Below are positions 37,168 to 45,282 of a stretch of DNA of 64,000 nucleotides, one piece after another. The stretch lies in the NCBI RefSeq assembly GCF_000731955.1, contig NZ_JNCK01000001.1, positions 186,001 through 250,000 of the forward strand. Direction: 5' to 3'. A program made the translations under genes and the position numbers. The notes beneath the pieces are model-generated. The model searched no databases. It saw only the letters and a list, made by a program, of their open reading frames with translations, and had not been told where the DNA came from. Position 1 is the stretch's first letter, and the number at the start of each line of letters is the position of its first letter. This DNA comes from Halomonas zincidurans B6 (GTDB lineage Bacteria > Pseudomonadota > Gammaproteobacteria > Pseudomonadales > Halomonadaceae).

Positions 37168-37965
37168 TTAACGGTCGAGCCAGGCGTCGAGCTGGGCGCG
37201 GCCGAATTCGCCGACATGGCGGGTCAGCAGCCTGCCGTCGGCCGAATAGAACAACGTGGTCGGTAATCCGGGGGCCTGGCTGAGCGCTGTCAGCCGTTGA
37301 CGCGGGTCGAGCAGCGTCAGCGGCAGGTCCAGGGCCTGTCGGTCCAGGTAGCGCGCGACCTCGAGCAGGCTCTCGCCCTGGTTGACCGTCACCACCCGCA
37401 CATCGCCGCGCTGCGCAGCCTCGGCGAGCAGCGCCAGCTCACGCCGACAGGCCGGGCAGCCACTGGCCCAGAGGTTGATCAGCAGCGGCTTGTCCGCGAG
37501 CTCGGCAAGTGCCACCCGGTCGCCGTCGAGCGCGTCGAGAGTGATGGTGGGCAAGCGTTGCAGGGTGGCCTCCGAAGCGAGCGGTTGCCAGGCCATCAGC
37601 CCGGCCCACAACCCGGCAGCAACGATCAGCAGGCCCTGGGCGGTGACTGCCTGGCGAGGCCGGCGACGCAGCGACCACGACGTCCAGGCCGCGCCGGCCA
37701 ATAAGCCCGCGAGCGGCAGATAGCCGGGTTGCCACAGCTTGAAGGCATCGAGCGGCGCGGCGCGATAGCTGTCGGCATGGAGCAGCACGTAGCCCAGCCG
37801 CGCGCCAAGCAGCGCAGCGAGCAACAGGCCGTTGAACCAGCGGCCGCGTTGCGTGGCGGGCAGGCGCAGCAGCAATGCGCTGGCGAGCAGCAGCGACCCG
37901 GCGCTGACGAAGGCGTACAGGCGCGGCAGGGCGATGAGCAATGGCCCGAGGGCGATGGCGTCCAT
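37168..37965 (-). CDS. Membrane-anchored TlpA-like thiol-disulfide protein with Lgt-like N-terminal domain
   Basis: A 265-residue fusion. Residues 1-130 contain four hydrophobic helices resembling the transmembrane part of prolipoprotein diacylglyceryl transferase-like proteins (LLGARLGYVLLHADSYRAAPLDAFKLWQPGYL). Residues 135-265 are a TlpA/ResA-like thioredoxin domain with the active site ASGCPACRRE (C170, C173) and the cis-Pro LPTTLFY. It is likely a periplasm-facing disulfide reductase or exchanger. The ATG at 37965 is preferred to an upstream TTG because of the GGAACC site. The gene is alone on its strand; partner unknown. Confidence 0.85.
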   Translation of the reverse strand: MDAIALGPLLIALPRLYAFVSAGSLLLASALLLRLPATQRGRWFNGLLLAALLGARLGYVLLHADSYRAAPLDAFKLWQPGYLPLAGLLAGAAWTSWSLRRRPRQAVTAQGLLIVAAGLWAGLMAWQPLASEATLQRLPTITLDALDGDRVALAELADKPLLINLWASGCPACRRELALLAEAAQRGDVRVVTVNQGESLLEVARYLDRQALDLPLTLLDPRQRLTALSQAPGLPTTLFYSADGRLLTRHVGEFGRAQLDAWLDR

Positions 37966-38114
37966 GAGCGACAAGGTTCCATGCGGGACGGCGGACGGGC
38001 GCGTCGTCAGCGCTGTGCTGGCAGGCTACAATGGCCAGCCTACGGGGCCGCGGCCCCGCTGTCATCCGCCCTGATCATCGCACGACGCTACGTTGCGTCA
38101 CCGGAGTCGCTGTC

Positions 38115-38366
38115 ATGGCCAAGCGCTACGATGGCCTGCGCGCCCTGGCGATCGCCAGCCAGGCGCTGGGCTTCATCCTGATCATTACCCTGGAAACCGT
38201 GCTCGGCGACGCCGCGCGGCCCTGGCAAGGGGCAACGCTGGCGGCGATGCTGCTTGCCGCGCTGAGCATCGCGGGGATCCGCCAGTACCGTTACAACCGC
38301 GGCCGCAAGGCGGCGGAGCGCGCCCGGCGCGGCGCGGCGCGCCGTGAGCGCGAATCCGCGGATTGA
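38115..38366 (+). CDS. Small membrane protein of unknown function
   Basis: An 83-residue protein with two hydrophobic helices (LAIASQALGFILIITLETVL and LAAMLLAALSIAGI) and a very basic, Arg-rich C-terminal tail (RKAAERARRGAARRERESAD). The start ATG at 38115 has a GGAG site upstream. It lies alone between the TlpA-like gene (divergent) and the RibD-like gene (convergent). I do not recognise the family; coding is inferred from the hydrophobicity pattern, start context and lack of a better frame. Confidence 0.6.
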   Translation: MAKRYDGLRALAIASQALGFILIITLETVLGDAARPWQGATLAAMLLAALSIAGIRQYRYNRGRKAAERARRGAARRERESAD

Positions 38367-38524
38367 GCGCTTTCGCGGCTGACGATCAACCTGCGCACCC
38401 AACGCGATACGCTCCTTGTCGCTCACCGCCGGCGTTCATTCATTGGCAAGCGATACTTGTGCCAACCGGCGCTGATTCAGGAATGTACCACTGCTGATCA
38501 GCGCAATCCGCCTATCGGCTTTGG

Positions 38525-39391
38525 CTAGCGACCCGCCGCCTCGGCGGATGCGCGCCGGTCGAAGCGGGCGAAGAGCTGCCCGGCGCCCCCGTCGACGTCC
38601 TGCTGATAATAGAGACTGGCCAGCGACAAGCCGACCGGGGCAGCGAGCGCCGGGCCTTCGAGCAGGCTCTGGTAACGCTCGCCGCCGATCATCGTCAGGC
38701 GCTGGGTGACGAACAGCGTATCCAGCACGCCATGGCGCAGCAGCGAATGCAGTGAATAAGGACCGGCCACCGAATAAATCCGCCGGTAGCCGCGCTCGCC
38801 GAGTCGCCGGACGACCTGGCATATGTCGAGCTCGCCGGTGATGCTGGCGGCGTCCGGCTCGGCGTCCAGGCCGATCACTTCGGCCCCCTGGGCGGCCAGG
38901 CGATCGCGCCGCTCGGCGCTGATCAGCGAGCGGGCGATGAAGATCAATACCCGCCGGCCCTGCTCGAGCAGCGTCTCGGGTAGCGGGAAGTCGAGCGTAT
39001 TGCTGAGCACCACCACATCGGACTGAGGCCGCAAGCCCTGGGTGCGGCGCCACGCCAGCAGATCGCTGAAGGCCGGGTCGTCGGCCACCGGCAGCGCGGC
39101 CTGGGCGCGCCCTTCGGCCAGCTGGCGGAAGTAGCGTCCACCGATCAGCAGGGCGTCGGCGCGTGCCGCAAGCTCTTGATAGAGCCGCCAGTCATGGCGG
39201 TTGGCGACGCTCGTCGGCACCTCGTCGTGGCCCGCGGCGTCCTCCACGGCGACCCGGCCATCGAGGCTGGTGACGAAGTTGCTGTAGACGAAGGGGATGG
39301 CGTGCGGGGCGTGATCGAGCGGCGTGTCGAGATAGAGCCCTTCCAGCGTGCATGCCTGCGTGGGGGCGGGATAGAGCCTGAGGAGTGTCAT
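38525..39391 (-). CDS. RibD C-terminal-domain / dihydrofolate-reductase-like protein
   Basis: A 288-residue protein of the RibD_C (pyrimidine reductase) fold. It has FVYSNFVTSLDGRVAVED near residue 35, a NADPH-binding stretch (ADALLIGGRYFRQLAEG, DVVVLSNTLDFPLP, RVLIFIARSLISAERRDRLAAQGAEVIGL) and GERGYRRIYSVAGPYSLHSLLRHGVLDTLFVTQ. There is no deaminase domain, so it is not a full RibD; such stand-alone proteins are NADPH reductases with mostly unknown substrates. The ATG at 39391 follows a purine-rich site. The next gene is divergent, 281 bp away; nothing else is recognised in that gap. Confidence 0.85.
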   Translation of the reverse strand: MTLLRLYPAPTQACTLEGLYLDTPLDHAPHAIPFVYSNFVTSLDGRVAVEDAAGHDEVPTSVANRHDWRLYQELAARADALLIGGRYFRQLAEGRAQAALPVADDPAFSDLLAWRRTQGLRPQSDVVVLSNTLDFPLPETLLEQGRRVLIFIARSLISAERRDRLAAQGAEVIGLDAEPDAASITGELDICQVVRRLGERGYRRIYSVAGPYSLHSLLRHGVLDTLFVTQRLTMIGGERYQSLLEGPALAAPVGLSLASLYYQQDVDGGAGQLFARFDRRASAEAAGR

Positions 39392-39672
39392 GGCCGTGCT
39401 TTCCAAATGCTTTCCAGGTCGATTCGATGGCGACTGCGAATGGCACGATAGCACGCGCATCGGCGCCGCGTTTGGCGCCGAGGATGACTATTTTCATACT
39501 TTTGGCTCGCCGCCAGCGGCTATCTTGAGCATAACGCTGTAGCAGGTATGGCCCATGCGACGGGTCGCCTGTCGGGTGGGGCGGCTGCTTGGCGATAGTG
39601 GCCGCGAGGCGGCGTTCCGTTCTCGCACGAGATCACTCACAGGCGACCCGTTCGGGTGCCAGGGAGGCAGCG

Positions 39673-40974
39673 ATGGATGCGCGCAACGTCTTCGTCGTCG
39701 GGCTCAATGCGTTCAATCGCGAGCGTCTCGAGCACCTCCGCGGCGCCAGCGAGTACCGTTTTCATGGCGTGATCGAACCGGAAGCGGTCTACGACACCGA
39801 AATATTCCCCATCGAGGCCATGCTGAACCAGGCCACGGCGCAACTGGACGCCTTCGCGGGGCGCATCGACGCCATCGTCGGCTACATGGACTTCCCCGTC
39901 TCGACCATGCTGCCGTTGCTGTGCGAGCGCTACGCCACACCGACCGCCAGCCTCGAGAGCCTGCTCAAGTGCGAGCACAAGTACTGGAGTCGGCTGACCC
40001 AGCGCGAGGTGATCGGCAATTACATCCCGCGCTTCACCGCCTTCGACCCATTCGACGATAGCGCGCTGTCGCGTATCGGCGAGGCGGGGCTGTACTTCCC
40101 GTTCTTCGTCAAGCCGATCAAGTCATCGGGCTCGCGGCTGGGCTTTCGCATCGACAGTCCCGAGGACTTCGGTGCCGCGATCGCCCGGTTGCGCGAGGAT
40201 ATCGGGCTGATTTCCGAGCCGTTCAACTTCATCCTCGAACAGGCCAACCTGCCCGACGCGGTACGCGCGGTGGACGGCGGCTTCTGCATGGCCGAGGAGA
40301 TCATCGGCGGCTGGCAGTGCACGGTGGAAGGCTACGTCTTCCAGGGCGAGGTGGTGCCCTACGGCATCGTCGATTCGATTCGCTACCCGCAGGTGTTGAG
40401 CTTCTTCTACTACCGCTACCCCTCGCGCTTGCCGACTCACATCCAGGACAAGATGCGCGAGCTGACCACCACCATCATGACCCATATCGGCTACGACAAC
40501 GCCGCGTTCAACGTCGAATTCTTCTGGGACGAAGTCCAGAACCGCATCTGGCTGCTCGAGATCAACACGCGCATTTCCCAGTCGCACTGCGATCTGTTCG
40601 AGAAGGTCGACGGGGTCAGCCATCAGCAGGTCAGCGTCGACCTGGCGCTGGGCCAGCGCCCCGACATGCCCACGGCAGAGGGCGCTTACGAGGTGGCGGG
40701 AAAGTTCTTCTATCGGGTGTTCTTCGTCGATGCCGTGGTCACGCGGGTACCCAGTGTTCAAGAGATCGACGCGTTGCAGCAACGCTTCCCGGGGTGCGTG
40801 ATCGCCCTGCAGGTCGGCCTCGGCACGCGGCTTTCCACGTTGCCCGAGCAGGACAGCTACAGCTTCGCGCTGGCGCACATCTGGATGGGCGCCGACAGCG
40901 ACGAGGCGCTGCTCGCCGACTACACCGCGCTTGCCGAATCGCTGACGTTCGAATTCGAGGAGGTCATTGGCTGA
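39673..40974 (+). CDS. ATP-grasp ligase of unknown substrate
   Basis: A 433-residue ATP-grasp enzyme. A pre-ATP-grasp Rossmann-like domain (FVVGLNAFNRERL) is followed by the ATP-grasp lysine segment FPFFVKPIKSSGSRLGF, the MAEEIIGGWQCTVEGYVFQGEVVPY strand and the metal-binding FNVEFFWDEVQNRIWLLEINTRISQSH (Glu and Asn ligands). It should join a carboxylate to an amine or thiol through an acyl-phosphate. It lies 67 bp before a CocE/NonD hydrolase gene on the same strand, probably co-transcribed, suggesting a ligase-hydrolase pair acting on one amide or ester. The ATG at 39673 has an AGGGAGG site. Confidence 0.9.
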   Translation: MDARNVFVVGLNAFNRERLEHLRGASEYRFHGVIEPEAVYDTEIFPIEAMLNQATAQLDAFAGRIDAIVGYMDFPVSTMLPLLCERYATPTASLESLLKCEHKYWSRLTQREVIGNYIPRFTAFDPFDDSALSRIGEAGLYFPFFVKPIKSSGSRLGFRIDSPEDFGAAIARLREDIGLISEPFNFILEQANLPDAVRAVDGGFCMAEEIIGGWQCTVEGYVFQGEVVPYGIVDSIRYPQVLSFFYYRYPSRLPTHIQDKMRELTTTIMTHIGYDNAAFNVEFFWDEVQNRIWLLEINTRISQSHCDLFEKVDGVSHQQVSVDLALGQRPDMPTAEGAYEVAGKFFYRVFFVDAVVTRVPSVQEIDALQQRFPGCVIALQVGLGTRLSTLPEQDSYSFALAHIWMGADSDEALLADYTALAESLTFEFEEVIG

Positions 40975-41041
40975 ACGCCGCGCGGCGCTTCGCCTACCCT
41001 GAAAGCATCCATGCCGAATAACGACACGATAAGGGACCGCC

Positions 41042-43099
41042 ATGCGCATCGTCAGCGACTTTCCACGCCGGGTTCACGAAGAGGAGACCTGGATCACGCT
41101 TGCCGACGGTTGCCGGCTGGCGGTACGCATCTGGCGGCCGGTGGATGCCGAACAGCGGCCGGTACCGGCGATCCTCGAATACCTGCCTTACCGCAAGCGT
41201 GACCTGACCGCCCAGCGCGATGCCCAGACCCACCCCTACTGGGCCGGTCACGGCTATGCCGGGGTGCGCGTCGACATTCGCGGCAGCGGCGAATCGGATG
41301 GCGTGCTAACCGATGAGTACCTGCAGCAGGAGCTCGACGACGGTGTCGAGATTCTCGACTGGCTGGAACGCCAGCCGTGGTGCGACGGCAACGTGGGGAT
41401 GATCGGCATCTCATGGGGCGGCTTCAACGGCCTGCAGATCGCCGCTCTCCAGCCGCCCCAGCTCAAGGCGGTGATCACGCTGTGCTCCACCGACGACCGC
41501 TACGCCGACGATGTTCACCACATGGGCGGCTGTCTACTCGGCGACAACCTGTCGTGGGCCTCGACGATGTTCGATGCCAACGCCAGCCCGCCCGACCCGG
41601 CGCTGGTCGGCGAGCGCTGGCGCGAGCTGTGGCAGCAGCGCCTGGAAGGCAGCGGCCTGTGGCTGGCGACCTGGCTGGCCCATCAGCGCCGCGACGCCTA
41701 CTGGAAGCATGGCTCGGTGGGCGAGGACTTCGCGCGGATCCGCTGCCCGGTCTACGCCGTGAGCGGCTGGGCCGATGGCTACTGCAATGCCGTGTTCCGC
41801 CTGCTGGAAGGGCTCGACGTGCCGCGCAAGGGCCTGGTCGGGCCCTGGGCGCACAAGTACCCGCACCTTGGCGTGCCGGGCCCGGCGATCGGTTTTCTGC
41901 AGGAGACGCTGCGCTGGTGGGATTACTGGCTGAAAGGCCAGCAGACCGGGATCATGGATGAGCCGATGCTGCGGGTCTGGATGCAGGATTCGGTGCCGCC
42001 CTCGGCGCGCTACGAGGTGCGCCCCGGACGCTGGGTCAGCGAGCCGAGCTGGCCGTCGCCGACGATCGTGCCTCAATCCTTTCGCCTGACCAGCGGCCAC
42101 GATCTGGTCCCCGATGTCGCCCAGATCGCCGCCGCGCCGGGCGCCGCCGCGCCCGAGGTCGACGACGTTCCGCTGACGATCCGTTCGCCGCTGTTCGTCG
42201 GCCTCTACGCCGGCAAGTGGTGTTCCTACAATGCGCCCCCCGACCTGCCCCACGACCAGCGCGACGAGGATGGCGGGGCGTTGATCTTCCAGACCCGGCC
42301 GCTCGGCGAGACGCTCGAGATCTGCGGCCAGCCGATGGCCGAGCTTGAGCTCGAGGCCGACCAGCCGGTGGCGATGATCGCCCTGCGGCTGAACGACATC
42401 GCCGTGGACGACAAGGCCACTCGGGTCTCATACGGCCTGCTCAACCTGACCCATCGCGACAGCGACGAGCATCCCGAGCCGCTCGAGCCGGGCAAGCGCT
42501 ACCGGGTGCGCATCCCGCTCAAGCACATCGCCCAGCAGTTCCCGGTAGGGCATGCCTTGCGACTGTCGCTGTCGAGTAGCTACTGGCCGCTGGCCTGGCC
42601 GTCGCCGAGCCCGGTGCGCTTGACCCTGTATCCGGCCTCCAGCCGGCTGATCCTGCCATGCCGCGAGCCCAGCCCGGCCGAGGAGGCGGCGTTGCCGGCC
42701 TTCGACATGCCGGAAGGCGCACCGCCGCTGGCGCGCACGCTGATCCAGCCGAGCCAGGAGGCCTGGCGGGTGATCCGCGATCTGGCCAACGACCGCACCA
42801 CCCTCGAGGTGGTCAACGACGCAGGCGTCTATCGGCTCGACGACATCGACCTGGAGCTCGCCGTGCGGGTCACCGAGCGCTACAGCTATGCCTACGGCAA
42901 TTACGCCAGCCTCAGCGGCTGGACCGAATGGGAACGCCACTTCCGGCGTGGCGACTGGCAGGTGCGCACCGTGACCCGCACGCTGATGACCTCGGACGCC
43001 GACAACTTCCGCCTGCGCGCCACCCTTGACGCCTACGAGGGCGATAGCCGGGTGTTCGCCAAGAGCTGGGACGAGGAAATACCTCGCGACCTGGTCTAG
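41042..43099 (+). CDS. CocE/NonD-family alpha/beta hydrolase (peptidase S15 type)
   Basis: A 685-residue hydrolase. The N-terminal alpha/beta-hydrolase domain contains VRVDIRGSGESDG and the nucleophile elbow GMIGISWGGFNG (S124). The catalytic Asp/His are likely in VSGWADGYCNAVF and GPWAHKYPH. The C-terminal X-Pro dipeptidyl-peptidase jelly-roll follows from about residue 370. The family includes cocaine esterase, acyl-transferases and X-Pro peptidases, so the exact reaction is open. No signal peptide is seen. It follows the ATP-grasp gene and is convergent with the small 60-residue gene. Confidence 0.92.
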   Translation: MRIVSDFPRRVHEEETWITLADGCRLAVRIWRPVDAEQRPVPAILEYLPYRKRDLTAQRDAQTHPYWAGHGYAGVRVDIRGSGESDGVLTDEYLQQELDDGVEILDWLERQPWCDGNVGMIGISWGGFNGLQIAALQPPQLKAVITLCSTDDRYADDVHHMGGCLLGDNLSWASTMFDANASPPDPALVGERWRELWQQRLEGSGLWLATWLAHQRRDAYWKHGSVGEDFARIRCPVYAVSGWADGYCNAVFRLLEGLDVPRKGLVGPWAHKYPHLGVPGPAIGFLQETLRWWDYWLKGQQTGIMDEPMLRVWMQDSVPPSARYEVRPGRWVSEPSWPSPTIVPQSFRLTSGHDLVPDVAQIAAAPGAAAPEVDDVPLTIRSPLFVGLYAGKWCSYNAPPDLPHDQRDEDGGALIFQTRPLGETLEICGQPMAELELEADQPVAMIALRLNDIAVDDKATRVSYGLLNLTHRDSDEHPEPLEPGKRYRVRIPLKHIAQQFPVGHALRLSLSSSYWPLAWPSPSPVRLTLYPASSRLILPCREPSPAEEAALPAFDMPEGAPPLARTLIQPSQEAWRVIRDLANDRTTLEVVNDAGVYRLDDIDLELAVRVTERYSYAYGNYASLSGWTEWERHFRRGDWQVRTVTRTLMTSDADNFRLRATLDAYEGDSRVFAKSWDEEIPRDLV

Positions 43100-43132
43100 C
43101 GTTCGCCACCAGGTCGCGAGCAGCGCGCCGGG

Positions 43133-43315
43133 TCAGTGCAGTTGACGTTCGCAGACCTCGCGGTTGGCCTGGACCGCCTCGGGGTAGGTCGGGTAGCGAT
43201 CGATCTCGCGGACCTTGCCGCCGGTGGTTTCCAGCAACAGCCAATAATCCGGTTGCTGCAAGCGTCCGCGAGGGGCGAGCGTGGCGGGGGTGATCTTGAA
43301 GCTTCGCTGGGTCAT
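43133..43315 (-). CDS. Small conserved-looking protein of unknown function
   Basis: A 60-residue protein (TQRSFKITPATLAPRGRLQQ to YPTYPEAVQANREVCERQLH) with a strong GGAGG ribosome site 6 bp before the ATG. It is soluble, mixed charge, with one Cys and a predicted beta-alpha layout. I do not recognise the family. It is on the same strand as, and 259 bp downstream of, maiA, so it need not belong to that operon. Confidence 0.6.
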   Translation of the reverse strand: MTQRSFKITPATLAPRGRLQQPDYWLLLETTGGKVREIDRYPTYPEAVQANREVCERQLH

Positions 43316-43494
43316 GACAGCCTCCATTCCGATTACATAAGTACACAATCAGCATGGAAGAGTTACGCTCGCTGAGAAACATGGTTTTCTAAACGAAAAA
43401 TAACGGCTTGCCGATCAGGACGATGAGCTGGAAAGTATCGGTTTTCTGATCCGGCCATGACGGCGCGAACGGCTCCTGTCATCGAAGGGCATGC

Positions 43495-43622
43495 ATGGAC
43501 GCACAGATCTCCTTCATGGGGCACTTCGAGCTACTGAATCTATGGGTGGCCTGGTTCTCGATCTTCTCCTTGACTCAGCGGGCGTCCGGTTGTGCGCCGG
43601 GGGCCGCGCGCTGGAAGGCGTC
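43495..43622 (+). pseudogene. Possible 5' remnant of a membrane-protein gene
   Basis: An ATG with an upstream GAAGGG opens a short frame beginning MDAQISFMGHFELLNLWVAW and continuing into a hydrophobic stretch (FSIFSLTQ). From about 43575 it runs into the 3' end of the oppositely oriented maiA and soon stops. It looks like the first 25-30 codons of a membrane protein cut by a rearrangement, but so short a stretch could be chance. The gap 43316-43574 holds nothing else recognised. Confidence 0.25.
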
Positions 43623-44216
43623 CAGTGTGTCGCAACGCGCGGCGATGCGCCGGATCGTCGGGTAGCCGCTCAAGTCGCACTCGAAGCGTCGCGCATTGAA
43701 GACCTGCGGCACCAGGCAGGCATCGGCCAGGGTCGGGGTATCGCCGTGACAGAACGCGCCGGTATCGGATGAATCGACGAGCAGCGCCTCCAGCGCCTCG
43801 AAGCCCTCGGCGATCCAGTGCCGATACCAACCGAGCTTGGCCGTCTCGTCGAGGCCCAGCACGCCGGTCAGATACTTGAGCACCTTGAGATTGTCGAGCG
43901 GATGGATCTCGCAGGCGATCAGCTGAGCCAGTGCGCGTACCCGGGCGCGCCCCTCGGCGTCCGCGGGCAGCAACGGCGGTTCGGGATGGCGCTCGTCAAG
44001 ATATTCGCAGATCGCCAGCGACTGGGTCAGCCGCGTGCCGCTATCGGTCTCGAGGGTCGGCACCAGCCCTTGGGGATTGCGGGCGAGGTTGTCCGCGCCG
44101 CGCTGCTCGCCGCCGGTCAGATCGACCGCGATCTGGTCGTAGTCCAGCCCCTTGAGATTGAGCGCGATGCGCACCCGGTAGGCCGCCGATGAGCGAAAGT
44201 AGCCGTAGAGTTTCAT
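43575..44216 (-). CDS. maiA: Maleylacetoacetate isomerase
   Basis: A 213-residue zeta-class glutathione-S-transferase-like enzyme that isomerises maleylacetoacetate to fumarylacetoacetate, using glutathione as cofactor, in tyrosine breakdown. The N-terminal thioredoxin-fold motif is YFRSSAAYRVRIALNLKGL with the active serine pair, then QSLAICEYLDE and the zeta-specific ACEIHPLDNLKVLKYL. It is the last gene of the homogentisate operon, 12 bp after the fumarylacetoacetase gene. Also called hmgC. Confidence 0.95.
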   Translation of the reverse strand: MKLYGYFRSSAAYRVRIALNLKGLDYDQIAVDLTGGEQRGADNLARNPQGLVPTLETDSGTRLTQSLAICEYLDERHPEPPLLPADAEGRARVRALAQLIACEIHPLDNLKVLKYLTGVLGLDETAKLGWYRHWIAEGFEALEALLVDSSDTGAFCHGDTPTLADACLVPQVFNARRFECDLSGYPTIRRIAARCDTLDAFQRAAPGAQPDAR

Positions 44217-44228
44217 CGGGGCCTCCGC

Positions 44229-45248
44229 TCACTTCGCATGGTATTGGACGACCTGCTGGTCGATGGCGCCGAAGATGCTGTCGCCCTGAGGGTCGAACAT
44301 CTCGATGCGCACCCGGTCGCCGAAGCGCAGGAAGGGCGTGGTGATCTCGCCGTGCAGGATCTTCTCGACCATGCGCACCTCGGCCAGGCAGCTGTAGCCG
44401 ACCCCACCCTCGGCGATGGGCTTGCCGGGCCCGCCGTCGACGCCGGGGTTGGAGACGGTGCCCGAGCCGATGATCGCTCCCGCACCCAGCTGGCGCGTCC
44501 TGGCGGCATGTGCGATGAGCTGCGGGAAGCCGAAGACCATATCGGGGCCGGCCTCGGGCTCGCCGAATTTCTCGCCGTTGAGATGCACGGTCAGCGGCCG
44601 ATGAACCCGGCCGTCGCGCCAGGCGTCGCCCAGCTCGTCCGGGGTGACGGCGATCGGCGAGAAGCTCGAGGCCGGCTTGGCCTGGAAGAAGCCGAAGCCC
44701 TTGGCCAGCTCGCCGGGAATCAGCCCGCGCAGGCTGACGTCGTTGACCAGCATGACGAGCTTGATGTGCTCGGCGGCCCGCTCGGGCGAGACGGCCATCG
44801 GCACGTCGTCGACGATCACCGCCAGCTCGCCCTCCAGGTCGATGCCGTGCTCCTCGCTGAGCGCCTCGATATCCTCGCGTGGCGCCAGGAAACGATCGCC
44901 GCCGCCCTGATACATCAGCGGGTCGTTCCAGAACGTCTCGGGCATCTCGGCGCCGCGCGCCTGGCGCACCAGTTGCACGTGATTCAGGTAGGCCGAGCCG
45001 TCGGCCCAGTGATAGGTACGCGGCAAGGGTGAATGCAGCGCGCTCATGTCGAGGGCGAAGGCGTCCGCGGCCTGGCCGGCGTTGAGTTCGGCATAGACGG
45101 CGTCCAGCCGGGGGGCGAGGGCGTCCCAGTTCTCGATGGCCTGCTGCAGGGTGGCGGCGATCTGCGGCACGCGTACGGCGCGGGCCAGGTCGCGGGAGAC
45201 CACGATCAGCTGGCCGTCGCGGCCCTGGTTGAGTGTGGCAAGTTTCAT
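44229..45248 (-). CDS. fahA: Fumarylacetoacetate hydrolase
   Basis: A 339-residue FAH-family hydrolase that cleaves fumarylacetoacetate to fumarate and acetoacetate, the final step of the homogentisate pathway. The family core is visible: RDGRVHRPLTVHLNGEKFG, AGAIIGSGTVSNPGVDGGPGKPI, and metal-binding acidic residues in IDLEGELAVIVDDVP. It is shorter than the eukaryotic enzyme, as usual in proteobacterial hmg operons (hmgB). It lies 34 bp downstream of hmgA. Confidence 0.94.
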   Translation of the reverse strand: MKLATLNQGRDGQLIVVSRDLARAVRVPQIAATLQQAIENWDALAPRLDAVYAELNAGQAADAFALDMSALHSPLPRTYHWADGSAYLNHVQLVRQARGAEMPETFWNDPLMYQGGGDRFLAPREDIEALSEEHGIDLEGELAVIVDDVPMAVSPERAAEHIKLVMLVNDVSLRGLIPGELAKGFGFFQAKPASSFSPIAVTPDELGDAWRDGRVHRPLTVHLNGEKFGEPEAGPDMVFGFPQLIAHAARTRQLGAGAIIGSGTVSNPGVDGGPGKPIAEGGVGYSCLAEVRMVEKILHGEITTPFLRFGDRVRIEMFDPQGDSIFGAIDQQVVQYHAK

Positions 45249-45282
45249 GAAGCGGCCCTTGTTCGGTGTCGTCGGAGGTCAA

